A DNA stretch of 64,000 bases, taken from assembly GCF_900155615.1 (NCBI RefSeq), contig NZ_FUHT01000003.1, positions 186,001-250,000 on the forward strand. Direction: 5' to 3'. Shown here in pieces: positions 43,630-51,835 of this stretch; the first letter of the stretch is position 1, and every line of letters begins with the position of its first letter. The translations under genes and the position numbers were made by a program. Below the pieces are notes generated by a model. The model saw only the letters and a program-made list of their open reading frames with translations, had not been told where the DNA came from and searched no databases. This DNA is from Massiliimalia massiliensis. Lineage in GTDB: Bacteria > Bacillota > Clostridia > Oscillospirales > Ruminococcaceae.

Positions 43630-44280
43630 ATGCTAGTGACCATACTTTGTCTGCTGGTTTCAATGATAATCGCCTATTTGCTGGGAAGTGTCAATTTTGC
43701 GCTGATTATTACCAAGGGCTTTGCCCATAAGGATATCAGAAGCTGCGGCAGCGGAAACGCCGGCATGACCAATGTCCTGCGTACATTGGGAAAGGGGCCG
43801 GCCGCCCTTACGCTGCTGGGAGACTTTTCAAAGGGACTGTTTGCCGTGCTGATCGCACGCGCCCTGTTTGTTTTTGTGGCAAAGCAACCAGATTTCTTTG
43901 TGGGAGAATATCTCTGTGCATTCTGCGGTTTGCTGGGACACTGTTTCCCGGTGTTTTTCGGCTTTAAGGGCGGCAAGGGCATTTTGGTATCTGCCGGCGC
44001 TTTGATTGCCTTATCTCCATTATCCTTTGCGTTTTGCTTAGCGGCATTTCTCATCGGGACGCTGCTAACGAAATATGTCTCTGTCGGATCGATTGCTGCT
44101 GCAGTGACCTTCCCTGTCGCGGTGTTGATTATTCGCCTTATCGGCAAATACCCGCATCCATATTTAGAGGCTTCTATGGCACTGCTGATTGGCGGAATTG
44201 TCATTTTCATGCACCGCGCCAATATCAAGCGTCTGATCCGAGGAGAAGAGAATGGCTTCGGGAAAAAGAAAAAATCATAG
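43630..44280 (+). CDS. plsY: Glycerol-3-phosphate acyltransferase PlsY
   Basis: Integral membrane enzyme that transfers acyl from acyl-phosphate to glycerol-3-phosphate, first step of phospholipid synthesis, 216 residues. About five or six membrane segments. Motifs: GSGNAGMTNVLRTLG, LGHCFPVFFGFKGGKG and the C-terminal MHRANIKRLIRGEE. GGAGG precedes the ATG. The der-plsY neighbourhood is conserved in Firmicutes. Confidence 0.95.
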   Translation: MLVTILCLLVSMIIAYLLGSVNFALIITKGFAHKDIRSCGSGNAGMTNVLRTLGKGPAALTLLGDFSKGLFAVLIARALFVFVAKQPDFFVGEYLCAFCGLLGHCFPVFFGFKGGKGILVSAGALIALSPLSFAFCLAAFLIGTLLTKYVSVGSIAAAVTFPVAVLIIRLIGKYPHPYLEASMALLIGGIVIFMHRANIKRLIRGEENGFGKKKKS

Positions 44281-44293
44281 AGGGTGAGAAAGG

Positions 44294-44686
44294 ATGTTTT
44301 CCATGAGATGTCCATATTGCGGAACAGAAGTATCCTATCAGGAGAAATTTTGTCCAAGCTGCGGCGCCGTTATGCCGCTTCAACCGCCGGCTCCCCCGCA
44401 GCAATATCAGTATTATCCGCCCCAGCCGCCTTATATGCGGGCTGAACCGAGCGGTTGTGCAATTGCCTCGATGATTCTGGGAATCCTGTCTGTTTTGTGC
44501 AGCTGCTTTTGCTTCTTTTCTGTTCCGTTGGCGGTCGTTTCATTGCCGTTGGGACTTTACCATCGTTCAAAATATCGTGGAAATCAAGGAATGGCGATGG
44601 CTGGGATTGTCCTGTCTATCGTGGGTCTGGTATTCAGTCTGTTTTATTTTGTTATGATGATGATGGAAGAAAATTATTACATATAG
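44294..44686 (+). CDS. Zinc-ribbon membrane protein with DUF4190-like segment
   Basis: 130 residues. The N-terminal zinc ribbon has CPYCGTEVSYQEKFCPSCG, followed by a Pro/Gln/Tyr-rich linker. Two membrane segments (about 54-80 and 98-122) match the DUF4190 layout, with SGCAIASMILGILSVL and the AMAGIVLSIVGLV repeat. The function is unknown; such proteins are common in Clostridia and may sense or scaffold at the membrane. The ATG at 44294 has AGGGTG upstream; an ATG three codons later is also well placed. Confidence 0.78.
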   Translation: MFSMRCPYCGTEVSYQEKFCPSCGAVMPLQPPAPPQQYQYYPPQPPYMRAEPSGCAIASMILGILSVLCSCFCFFSVPLAVVSLPLGLYHRSKYRGNQGMAMAGIVLSIVGLVFSLFYFVMMMMEENYYI

Positions 44687-44734
44687 CAGGATTTCAGCGA
44701 ATTGAATGGAAAAACCAAAAATAATGCAGAAATA

Positions 44735-44809
44735 AATGTAAAGAAAAAGACTTGACAGCCTGTTATACATTGTGTATAATGTGAGATGTTAAGTCTTTTT
44801 CTTTACATT
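44735..44809. repeat. 75-bp interrupted palindrome enclosing the ylxM-ffh promoter
   Basis: A perfect 19-base inverted repeat (44735-44753 and 44791-44809; arm AATGTAAAGAAAAAGACTT) extends to 23 bases with a single mismatch (44735-44757/44787-44809). A second, almost concentric dyad TTATACA-TTG-TGTATAA occupies the centre (44763-44779). The left arm ends in TTGACA and the right arm, on the other strand, in TTAACA. The whole could be an invertible promoter, a cruciform, or a large operator. Confidence 0.85.
44752..44780 (+). promoter_or_regulatory. Perfect consensus promoter of ylxM-ffh
   Basis: TTGACA (44752-44757) and TATAAT (44775-44780) are separated by 17 bases. It lies wholly inside the palindrome; the opposite strand offers the weaker TTAACA with TATAAC at 19 bases. 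Confidence 0.88.
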
Positions 44810-44843
44810 GCTGTGAGAGCGAAAAAATCCGGGGGACTTTTAA

Positions 44844-45206
44844 ATGAGTAAAAATCTGGAAGTTGCAGTATTGCTTGATTTTTATGGAGAAATGCTGACA
44901 GAAAAACAGCGGGATTTGATTGACCTGTATTATAATGAGGATTTGTCGCTGGGTGAAATCGCTCAACATCAGAAAATAACCCGTCAGGGCGTGCGGGACA
45001 GTATTAAGCGCGGGGAAGAATTCCTGTATGAGCTGGAAGAAAAGCTTGGGCTTTTAAAGACCTATCGGGAAACGCAGAAAACCTTCCAGATGATCCGCGA
45101 TTTATCCGCAGAGATTTATCAGATCAGTGACCGCTATAAGTATTCGGTCAACGTGATTCAGGATTCCAAAAAGATTCTGGAGATTGCAGAAAAACATTTA
45201 GATTGA
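44844..45206 (+). CDS. ylxM: Putative SRP-associated DNA-binding protein YlxM
   Basis: 120 residues of the UPF0122 family. The helix-turn-helix reads LTEKQRDLIDLYYNEDLSLGEIA then ITRQGVRDSIKRGEEFL, like sigma factor region 4. The C-terminal half is helical. YlxM is nearly always encoded beside ffh and is thought to act with the signal recognition particle or regulate its operon. It is transcribed from the promoter inside the 75-bp palindrome; the right arm is in its 5' leader. Confidence 0.93.
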   Translation: MSKNLEVAVLLDFYGEMLTEKQRDLIDLYYNEDLSLGEIAQHQKITRQGVRDSIKRGEEFLYELEEKLGLLKTYRETQKTFQMIRDLSAEIYQISDRYKYSVNVIQDSKKILEIAEKHLD

Positions 45207-45237
45207 TGATTTGGTTACAATAAACGGAGGTTCGCAG

Positions 45238-46611
45238 ATGGCTTTTGAAGGATTGTCGGATAAGCTGACTGCCGCATTCAAAAAACTCAGGTCAAAGGGT
45301 AAGCTGAATGAGGACGACATCAAAACCGCAATGCGGGAAGTGCGCCTGGCATTGCTGGAGGCGGATGTTAACTATAAAGTGGTCAAAGACTTTGTTAAGG
45401 ATGTCAGTGAGCGCGCTGTCGGGTCGGATGTGCTGGAAAGCCTGACGCCCGCGCAGCAGGTCATTAAGATCGTAAATGAAGAGCTTTGCCGGTTGATGGG
45501 AAGTGAAAATGCAAGAATCAATATCCCGTCAAAACCACCCTGCATCATTATGATGTGCGGCCTGCAGGGAAGCGGTAAAACCACCCACTCTGCAAAGCTT
45601 GCAAAGCACTTTAAAGCACAGGGACATCGTCCGCTGCTGGTGGCCTGTGACGTTTACCGTCCGGCTGCAATCGACCAGTTAAAGGTCGTTGGCGCAAAAG
45701 CGGAAGCGCCTGTATTTGAGCTGGGGCAGATCGATCCGGTAGAAATCGCCAAAAAAGCGGTGGTTCATGCCAAGGATCACGGCAATGATATTGTCATCCT
45801 GGATACCGCCGGACGCCTGCACATCGATGAAGAGCTGATGAATGAGCTGAAGAACATAAAGTCTTCAGTAGAACCGCATGAAATTCTTCTGGTAGTCGAT
45901 TCCATGACCGGCCAGGACGCGGTAAATGTGGCAAAAAGCTTTGATGAGACGCTGGGGATTGACGGCGTTATCTTGACAAAGCTTGACGGCGACACCCGCG
46001 GCGGAGCGGCGCTTTCCGTTCTGGCTGTTACCGGAAAACCGGTAAAATTTGCTGGTATCGGGGAAAAGCTGGAGGATTTGGAACCATTCCATCCAGAGCG
46101 GATGGCTTCCAGAATCCTGGGGATGGGCGATGTGCTTACCCTGATTGAAAAGGCGCAGACCACTATTGACGAGAAAAAAACAGGGGAAATGATGAATAAG
46201 CTGAAGGAAAGCAGCTTTGACATGAATGACCTGTTGGAATATATGTCCCAGATCAAAAAGATGGGGCCGCTCAAGCAGATTGTGAACATGATTCCGGGCG
46301 TGGGCGGAAAAATCAAGGATGAGGATATCGATGACCGTCAGATGGTAAGGCTTGAGGCGATGATTACCTCGATGACCAAAGCTGAACGTGAGAATCCGAA
46401 AATCATCAATCCGAGCAGAAAACGCAGAATTGCTACGGGAAGCGGGACAAAGGTAGAGGATGTAAACCGTCTGCTGAAGCAATTTGAAATGATGCAGAAG
46501 ATGATGAAGCAGCTTGGCGGAAAAGGCGGGAAAAAGAAACGCCGGCGCGGCGGTTTCCCGATGATGCCGGGCGGCATGGGCGGCGGAATGCCGGGAATGC
46601 CGATGATGTAG
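45238..46611 (+). CDS. ffh: Signal recognition particle protein Ffh
   Basis: SRP54 GTPase that targets membrane proteins with SRP RNA, 457 residues. N domain, then G domain with GLQGSGKTTHSAKLA, DVYRPAAIDQL, DTAGRLH and TKLDGDTRGGAALS. The methionine-rich M domain carries the RNA-binding GSGT motif and ends in a Gly/Met-rich tail. The ATG at 45238 has GGAGG eight bases upstream; an upstream in-frame start lacks a site. rpsP follows. Confidence 0.97.
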   Translation: MAFEGLSDKLTAAFKKLRSKGKLNEDDIKTAMREVRLALLEADVNYKVVKDFVKDVSERAVGSDVLESLTPAQQVIKIVNEELCRLMGSENARINIPSKPPCIIMMCGLQGSGKTTHSAKLAKHFKAQGHRPLLVACDVYRPAAIDQLKVVGAKAEAPVFELGQIDPVEIAKKAVVHAKDHGNDIVILDTAGRLHIDEELMNELKNIKSSVEPHEILLVVDSMTGQDAVNVAKSFDETLGIDGVILTKLDGDTRGGAALSVLAVTGKPVKFAGIGEKLEDLEPFHPERMASRILGMGDVLTLIEKAQTTIDEKKTGEMMNKLKESSFDMNDLLEYMSQIKKMGPLKQIVNMIPGVGGKIKDEDIDDRQMVRLEAMITSMTKAERENPKIINPSRKRRIATGSGTKVEDVNRLLKQFEMMQKMMKQLGGKGGKKKRRRGGFPMMPGGMGGGMPGMPMM

Positions 46612-46702
46612 CGGCATATCAGTGTTGTTTCTTGCAGGGGGCTTGTGCTTTCTGTAAAGATAGATTTGAATAAAAATGAAAAGATTCAGGAGGTGACAGT
46701 TC

Positions 46703-46942
46703 ATGGCTGTTAAAATTAGATTGCGTCGTATGGGAGCTAAGAAAGCACCGTTTTATCGTATCGTGGTTGCTGATTCCAGATATCCGAGAGATGGCAGATT
46801 CATCGAAGAAATCGGCTACTATGATCCGACAAAAGAACCGTCTGTGGTAAAAGTGGATGCTGAAAAAGTTCAGAAATGGATCGCAAACGGTGCTCAACCA
46901 ACCGATACTGTGAAAAAGTTATTGAAAAACGTTGCTGAATAA
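46703..46942 (+). CDS. rpsP: 30S ribosomal protein S16
   Basis: Small-subunit protein S16, 79 residues. It begins [20 protein letters not shown] and shows [22 protein letters not shown], both characteristic. AGGAGG precedes the ATG. It is followed by khpA after 13 bases; this ffh-rpsP-khpA-rimM-trmD order is standard in Firmicutes. rplS, which often closes the operon, is absent here. Confidence 0.97.
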   Translation: MAVKIRLRRMGAKKAPFYRIVVADSRYPRDGRFIEEIGYYDPTKEPSVVKVDAEKVQKWIANGAQPTDTVKKLLKNVAE

Positions 46943-46955
46943 GAGGTAATTTGAG

Positions 46956-47189
46956 ATGAAAGAATTACTAGAGACGATTGCGAAAGGTCTTGTTGAGAAT
47001 AAGGATGCGGTTGAAGTAAAGATTGACGAGCCGAATGAGGAAGGCGTCATTGTTTACCATCTGCATGTTGCTCAGGAAGATATGGGTCGTATTATCGGCA
47101 AGCAGGGCCGGATTGCTAAGGCGATCCGTGCGGTCATGCGGGCTGGAGCCAGCAGGGTAGACCAGAAAATTGCGGTTGAGATCGAATAA
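46956..47189 (+). CDS. khpA: KH-domain RNA-binding protein KhpA
   Basis: 77 residues (formerly YlqC). A single KH domain with the GRIIGKQGRIAKAIRAVM motif (GxxG in GKQG). It usually acts with KhpB in RNA binding linked to cell growth and division. It lies between rpsP and rimM, ahead of an intrinsic terminator. Confidence 0.93.
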   Translation: MKELLETIAKGLVENKDAVEVKIDEPNEEGVIVYHLHVAQEDMGRIIGKQGRIAKAIRAVMRAGASRVDQKIAVEIE

Positions 47190-47195
47190 CGATTT

Positions 47196-47220
47196 GGGAA
47201 GCGGTTACGCTTCCCTTTTT
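47196..47220 (+). terminator. Terminator or attenuator between khpA and rimM
   Basis: GGGAAGCG (47196-47203) pairs with CGCTTCCC (47208-47215), followed by TTTTT. A second perfect 10-bp hairpin, GCTATCATCA/TGATGATAGC (47221-47230/47245-47254), follows directly. Confidence 0.85.
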
Positions 47221-47343
47221 GCTATCATCAAAGCGGGGAAGCTCTGATGATAGCCTGCTGGGATTCTGTTAAAAGGATAAATTTTTAATGGAGGCTTTAG
47301 AAAAAACCAGCTCTAATTCCATGGGAAAGTAAGGGTTATGATG

Positions 47344-47862
47344 ATGAAAAAACAGTTTTTAGAAATAGGAAAAATTGTAACAACGCATGGGATTGCCGGT
47401 GAGGTTCGGGTGCAGGCCTGGTGCGATACCAATGATTTTTTAACTGAATTTGCCGTACTCTATTTTGACAAAGGAAAAACTCCGCTCCGGATTGAGCGGG
47501 CCAGGACACATAAAAATATTGTAATCCTGAAGATAAAGGGTATCGACGACATGAATACGGCACAGACGCTGCGCAACCGCGTGCTGTATGTCAATCGCGA
47601 CGATATTGAGCTAGAGGAAAACACTTACTTTATCCAGGATCTGATTGGTTGTCATGTTGTCGATTATGAAGATCCCCAGAAGGAATATGGCGTTTTGGTT
47701 GAGGTATCTCAGACAGGCGCGAACGACGTTTACCATATCAAGGATGAAGCCGGGAAGATCGTCCTGATTCCGGCGATTCCTGATGTGATCAGGATGACGG
47801 ATGTGGACAGCCAAAGGATGGAAATTACTCCGCTGAAGGGATTGTTTGACGATGAGGATTGA
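47344..47862 (+). CDS. rimM: Ribosome maturation factor RimM
   Basis: 30S assembly factor that binds S19, about 172 residues. The N-terminal barrel begins LEIGKIVTTHGIAGEVRV. The C-terminal PRC-barrel has YFIQDLIGCHVVDYE and IPAIPDVI. Three ATG codons occur in a row (47338, 47341, 47344); I use the third because AAGGG is then at a normal distance. Its end overlaps trmD by 11 bases. Confidence 0.94.
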   Translation: MKKQFLEIGKIVTTHGIAGEVRVQAWCDTNDFLTEFAVLYFDKGKTPLRIERARTHKNIVILKIKGIDDMNTAQTLRNRVLYVNRDDIELEENTYFIQDLIGCHVVDYEDPQKEYGVLVEVSQTGANDVYHIKDEAGKIVLIPAIPDVIRMTDVDSQRMEITPLKGLFDDED

Positions 47863-48559
47863 TATAGCGACTCTGTTCCCGGAAATGTGCGAGGCTGTGC
47901 TGGGAGAGAGTATTCTCGGCAGGGCAAGGAAAAATAATCTGGTGACGGTATGCTGCCATAATATCCGCGACTATACGCTGGATCGGCATAACCGCGTGGA
48001 CGATTCTCCTTACGGCGGAGGAAAAGGAATGGTGATGCAGGCAGACCCGATTTTTCGCTGCTATGAGGCGGTTTGTGAGCTGTCTGGGGACAAGCCGCAT
48101 GTCATCTATCTGTCTCCGCAGGGACGGGTGTTGACTCAGCAAATCGCGGTCGAATACAGTCGAATGGAGCATCTGTTTTTGTTGTGCGGACATTATGAGG
48201 GAATTGATGAACGGATTATTGAGGAGATTGTCGATGAGGAGGTCTCGATCGGAGACTATGTCCTGACCGGCGGGGAACTCCCGGCTCTGGTGCTTGCGGA
48301 CAGCGTCATCCGGCTTTGCGACGGGGTTTTGTCCGGGAGCGAATGCTTTGAACAGGAAAGCCATTATAACGGCCTGCTGGAGTATCCGCAGTATACCCGG
48401 CCGGAGGAATGGCATGGGAAAAGGGTGCCGGACGTATTGCTGTCGGGGCATCATGCCAATATCGAAAGCTGGCGGATGGAACAGTCCCTGAAACGCACCG
48501 AGACGAAAAGACCGGACATGTTCCAGGAATTTCAAAGGCGCAATTCGGATAAATGTTGA
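47852..48559 (+). CDS. trmD: tRNA (guanine-N1)-methyltransferase
   Basis: SPOUT-fold enzyme that methylates G37 of tRNAs to prevent frameshifting, 235 residues. Motifs: MRIDIATLFPEM at the start, DDSPYGGGKGMVM, the SAM-binding LLCGHYEGIDER, and IGDYVLTGGELPALV. It overlaps the end of rimM, indicating translational coupling. Between its end and the HPr promoter (48560-48672) I see only short dyads such as AACAC-AAA-GTGTT and no gene. Confidence 0.96.
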   Translation: MRIDIATLFPEMCEAVLGESILGRARKNNLVTVCCHNIRDYTLDRHNRVDDSPYGGGKGMVMQADPIFRCYEAVCELSGDKPHVIYLSPQGRVLTQQIAVEYSRMEHLFLLCGHYEGIDERIIEEIVDEEVSIGDYVLTGGELPALVLADSVIRLCDGVLSGSECFEQESHYNGLLEYPQYTRPEEWHGKRVPDVLLSGHHANIESWRMEQSLKRTETKRPDMFQEFQRRNSDKC

Positions 48560-48672
48560 AAAGTTTGGATAATATAACACAAAGTGTTGAAAAGATTGTA
48601 GGGGTTTTGCATAAACAGATTGCTGGAAAAGATGTTCAATCTATCGAAAAATCTGAAATCTCGATGAAATGA

Positions 48673-48700
48673 TTGACGGCAAAAAAGTTTGTGATATAAT
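48673..48700 (+). promoter_or_regulatory. HPr gene promoter
   Basis: TTGACG (48673-48678) and TATAAT (48695-48700) are separated by 16 bases. The ~90-base leader contains a hairpin GGTTCCG/CGGAACC. Confidence 0.75.
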
Positions 48701-48793
48701 GTTAATTGTTCAGTGATTTTATCTTGGTAAAGTGGTTCCGCGCATACGGAACCGGCGAATGTAATCATTACGTTGGTTAAGGAGAGTAGCAAA

Positions 48794-49057
48794 ATGTACG
48801 TAAAAGATGTCGAAGTGCAAAATCAGGTGGGCTTGCATGCGCGTCCAGCCACCTTTTTCATTCAGAAAGCAAATGAATATAAATCTTCTATCTGGGTGGA
48901 AAAAGAAGAACGCCGCGTCAATGCAAAAAGCCTGTTGGGTGTCCTGTCTTTGGGTATCCTCGGCGGAAACAATATAAAAATTATTGCTGATGGAGCGGAT
49001 GAACAGGAAGCAGTAGAAGGCTTGGCAAAGCTGGTTGATTCCGGGTTCGCAGAATAG
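48794..49057 (+). CDS. ptsH: Phosphocarrier protein HPr
   Basis: 87 residues. The phosphorylated histidine is in GLHARPATFF (His15 equivalent). The HPr kinase serine (Ser46 equivalent) lies in AKSLLGVLSLGI. HPr passes phosphate from enzyme I to the sugar-specific EII proteins and, as HPr-Ser-P, is co-repressor with CcpA. Both key residues are present, so it is HPr rather than Crh. It stands alone with its own promoter and terminator, away from enzyme I. Confidence 0.92.
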   Translation: MYVKDVEVQNQVGLHARPATFFIQKANEYKSSIWVEKEERRVNAKSLLGVLSLGILGGNNIKIIADGADEQEAVEGLAKLVDSGFAE

Positions 49058-49078
49058 AAATTGACTGAAAATTAGGGG

Positions 49079-49109
49079 ATGGCTGTCTGGGGAGACAGCC
49101 ATATTTTTT
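49079..49109 (+). terminator. Terminator of the HPr gene
   Basis: ATGGCTGTCT (49079-49088) pairs with AGACAGCCAT (49093-49102) around GGGG, followed by ATTTTTT. Confidence 0.92.
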
Positions 49110-49115
49110 GAACAG

Positions 49116-49155
49116 AAAAACAGCAGCCTGCAAATATACAGGCTGCTGTTTTTTT
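49116..49155. terminator. Bidirectional terminator, mainly for ppiB (minus strand)
   Basis: CAGCAGCCTG (49121-49130) pairs with CAGGCTGCTG (49139-49148). It is flanked by AAAAA and a run of T, so it works in both directions. Confidence 0.9.
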
Positions 49156-49672
49156 ATAATGTTTCAGGAGCATCATAATCAACGCCGAAGGTATCGACAG
49201 TGACCTTCACCATCTTTTGTTCTTCTTTCGGCTTGTCACGGAAATCACGCGGAGCACTGACGATCCGCTGGGCCTCCTCCATCCCTTCGATTACCTTTCC
49301 AAAGGCGGCATATTGGCCGTCAAGATGCGGCGCGTCGTCCACCATAATAAAGAACTGGGAACCCGCGCTGTCCGGATGGGAGGAGCGGGCCATAGAAATG
49401 ACGCCGGTAGTATGCTTGAGATCATTTTGGAATCCGTTTGCGGCGAATTCTCCCTTGATCGAATAGCCTGGGCCGCCCATTCCGACTCCCTGCGGATCGC
49501 CGCCCTGGATCATAAAGCCGGGAATAACACGATGGAAAATCACCCCGTCATAAAAGCCCTTCTGCACCAGGGAGATAAAATTTTTCACTGTGTTCGGCGC
49601 TACGTCTGGATAAAGCTCTACTTTCATTTTGACATCGTTGCCGGTGTCAATGGTTACAATTGGATTTGGCAT
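49154..49672 (-). CDS. ppiB: Peptidyl-prolyl cis-trans isomerase (cyclophilin)
   Basis: Cytoplasmic cyclophilin, 172 residues. It has FHRVIPGFMIQGGD, then GPGYSIKGEF, GVISMARS, GSQFFIMV and AFGKVIEGME, the usual catalytic Arg/Phe/Gln set. No signal peptide. The ATG at 49672 has AAAGGA twelve bases upstream; an ATG at 49684 directly abuts that site. It starts 30 bases after htpG ends, with no promoter between, so it is probably co-transcribed with htpG under HrcA control. Confidence 0.94.
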   Translation of the reverse strand: MPNPIVTIDTGNDVKMKVELYPDVAPNTVKNFISLVQKGFYDGVIFHRVIPGFMIQGGDPQGVGMGGPGYSIKGEFAANGFQNDLKHTTGVISMARSSHPDSAGSQFFIMVDDAPHLDGQYAAFGKVIEGMEEAQRIVSAPRDFRDKPKEEQKMVKVTVDTFGVDYDAPETL

Positions 49673-49702
49673 AGTAATGCTCATTCCTTTCTTAGAAAAT
49701 GT

Positions 49703-51601
49703 TTATTCCACCATCAGGCCGCAGATTGCGTTGGAAAACGCGACCGGATCATCAATTGGCATCCCTTCGATCAGCATTGCCTGCGTGTAGAGCAGGTCGC
49801 TGTAGGCTTTCAGCTTGTCTTTATCAGAAGCATAAAGCTTTTGGAGGGTAGAGAAAATTGGATGGGAGGCGTTGATTTCCAAAATTCTGTCTGCCTTGAC
49901 CTTCTGATCAGTCGGCATTGCGTTTAATACCTTCTCCATTTCAAGGCTTAACCCGCCGTCGCTCGTTAAGCAGACCGGATGAGATTTCAGCCGCTGGGAT
50001 AATCTTACTTCCTTTACCTTGTCTCCTAAGGCTTCTTTCATTGCCACAAACAGGTCTTTGCTTTCTTCCTCCTGCTTTTTCAGTTCTTCCTTTTCCTCCT
50101 CTGTTTCCAGCCCAAGATCGCCGGAGGAAACAGATTTAAACTCTTTTCCGTCATACTCACGGAGCATCTGGATCGCAAATTCATCGACATCATCGGTAAA
50201 GTAGAGTATTTCAAAGCCCTTATCCTTCACCAGCTCGGTCTGAGGCAGATGTTCGATCCGGGCGACGCTTTCACCCGTTGCGTAGTAGATGTATTTCTGC
50301 TCGGATTTCATCCGGGATACATATTCGCTCAAGGAAACCAGCTTGTTTTCACTGGAGGAATGGAACAGGAGCAGGTCTTTGAGCTGATCCTTGTTCATAC
50401 CATATTGGTTATAGACGCCGAATTTGAGCTGCAGGCCGAAGCTTTCAAAGAATTTGACGTAGGTTTCCCGGTCGGCTTTCATCATCTTGGCAAGCTCATT
50501 CTTGATTTTCTTTTCAATGCTTTTAGCAATTACCTTTAGCTGCCGGTCATGCTGGAGCATTTCACGGGAGATGTTGAGTGAGAGATCCTCCGAATCCACC
50601 AGCCCCTTGACAAAGCTGAAATAATCCGGCAGCAGGTCGGCGCATTTGTCCATAATCAGAACGCCGTTAGAATAAAGCTGCAGGCCCTTTTCGAAATCCT
50701 TGGTATAATAGTTATAAGGAGCCTTTGCCGGAAGGAATAAAAGCGCATTATAGGTGGCGGCGCCTTCTGTTTTGCTGTGGATAACCTTGATCGGATTCTC
50801 AAAGTCATAGAATTTTTCTTTATAAAAACTATTATAGTCCTCGTCTGTGACCTCATCCTTGCCTTTTTTCCAGATTGGGATCATACTGTTGAGGGTTTCT
50901 GTTTCAGTATAGGTTTCATATTCCGGATCAACACCATCGGTACCTGTGCCCTCTTTTAGTTTGGAACGCTCCATCTCCATCGTGATCGGATAACGGATAT
51001 AATCGGAATACTTTTTCACAATGCCCTGAAGCCGGTATTGCTCTAGGTACTCGTCAAATTTTTCCTCTTCGGTATTTTCTTTGATCTTCAGGATCACGTC
51101 GGTTCCAAAACTCTCCTTTGTACAAGGCTCAATGGTGTAGCCATCGGCACCGCTGGAGTTCCACCGGTAGGCCTCGTCTGAACCAAATGCCCTGCTGATT
51201 ACGGTTACCTCGGAGCTTACCATAAACGCGGCGTAAAACCCTACGCCAAACTGCCCTATGATCTCGACGTCGTCCTGCAAATCGTGTTCTTTTTTAAAGT
51301 TTAATGAACCGCTTTTTGCAATGGTGCCAAGGTTGTTTTCCAGCTCCTCCCTGGTCATCCCAATCCCATTGTCGGAAAGGGTTAACAGGCGGTTGTCTTT
51401 GTCAGCAGAGAGGTGAATTTTAAAATCCTCCCGCGCCATTGAAACGCTGTGATCGGTTAAAGACTTGAAATAGAGCTTGTCAATTGCGTCGCTGGCATTG
51501 GAAATCAGCTCCCGCAGGAAGATTTCATGATGTGTATAGATGGAATTGATCATCAAATCCAGCAGCCGTTTTGATTCAGCCTTGAATTGTTTTTTTGCCA
51601 T
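49703..51601 (-). CDS. htpG: Chaperone protein HtpG (Hsp90)
   Basis: Bacterial Hsp90, 632 residues. The N-terminal GHKL ATPase has [20 protein letters not shown] and [13 protein letters not shown]. The middle domain begins with ESFGTD and later contains NISREMLQ. The C-terminal dimerisation domain is complete. The ATG at 51601 has AAAGGAGAT upstream; an earlier in-frame start would lie in the operator. A perfect CIRCE element sits at the predicted transcription start. Confidence 0.96.
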   Translation of the reverse strand: MAKKQFKAESKRLLDLMINSIYTHHEIFLRELISNASDAIDKLYFKSLTDHSVSMAREDFKIHLSADKDNRLLTLSDNGIGMTREELENNLGTIAKSGSLNFKKEHDLQDDVEIIGQFGVGFYAAFMVSSEVTVISRAFGSDEAYRWNSSGADGYTIEPCTKESFGTDVILKIKENTEEEKFDEYLEQYRLQGIVKKYSDYIRYPITMEMERSKLKEGTGTDGVDPEYETYTETETLNSMIPIWKKGKDEVTDEDYNSFYKEKFYDFENPIKVIHSKTEGAATYNALLFLPAKAPYNYYTKDFEKGLQLYSNGVLIMDKCADLLPDYFSFVKGLVDSEDLSLNISREMLQHDRQLKVIAKSIEKKIKNELAKMMKADRETYVKFFESFGLQLKFGVYNQYGMNKDQLKDLLLFHSSSENKLVSLSEYVSRMKSEQKYIYYATGESVARIEHLPQTELVKDKGFEILYFTDDVDEFAIQMLREYDGKEFKSVSSGDLGLETEEEKEELKKQEEESKDLFVAMKEALGDKVKEVRLSQRLKSHPVCLTSDGGLSLEMEKVLNAMPTDQKVKADRILEINASHPIFSTLQKLYASDKDKLKAYSDLLYTQAMLIEGMPIDDPVAFSNAICGLMVE

Positions 51602-51639
51602 ATGATCGATCTCCTTTAAAGAACAAAAATATAAAATTT

Positions 51640-51666
51640 TTAGCACTCGCTTTCTTTGAGTGCTAA
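51640..51666. promoter_or_regulatory. CIRCE operator (HrcA binding site)
   Basis: TTAGCACTC-N9-GAGTGCTAA, an exact match to the CIRCE consensus. It covers the predicted start of the htpG-ppiB transcript. Confidence 0.97.
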
Positions 51667-51670
51667 AAAC

Positions 51671-51699
51671 AGTATAGTACAATTTTATTATGAAATCAA
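51671..51699 (-). promoter_or_regulatory. htpG-ppiB promoter
   Basis: On the minus strand TTGATT (51694-51699) and TATACT (51671-51676) are separated by 17 bases, immediately upstream of CIRCE. Confidence 0.8.
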
Positions 51700-51784
51700 C
51701 CCTTTCACAGAAAAATCAGGATAAAATTTACAATTAGATCATATTTCAAAAGCCGAAGCTTCCATAGCTTTTTTCGCCTGTATT

Positions 51785-51793
51785 TGGTATAAT
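51785..51793 (+). promoter_or_regulatory. Extended -10 promoter of exoA
   Basis: TGGTATAAT (TG at 51785-51786, TATAAT at 51788-51793); no clear -35. Confidence 0.55.
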
Positions 51794-51835
51794 AAAGGTG
51801 AAAAGAATTTCAGTTGAAAGGGATGGAAAAGGAAA

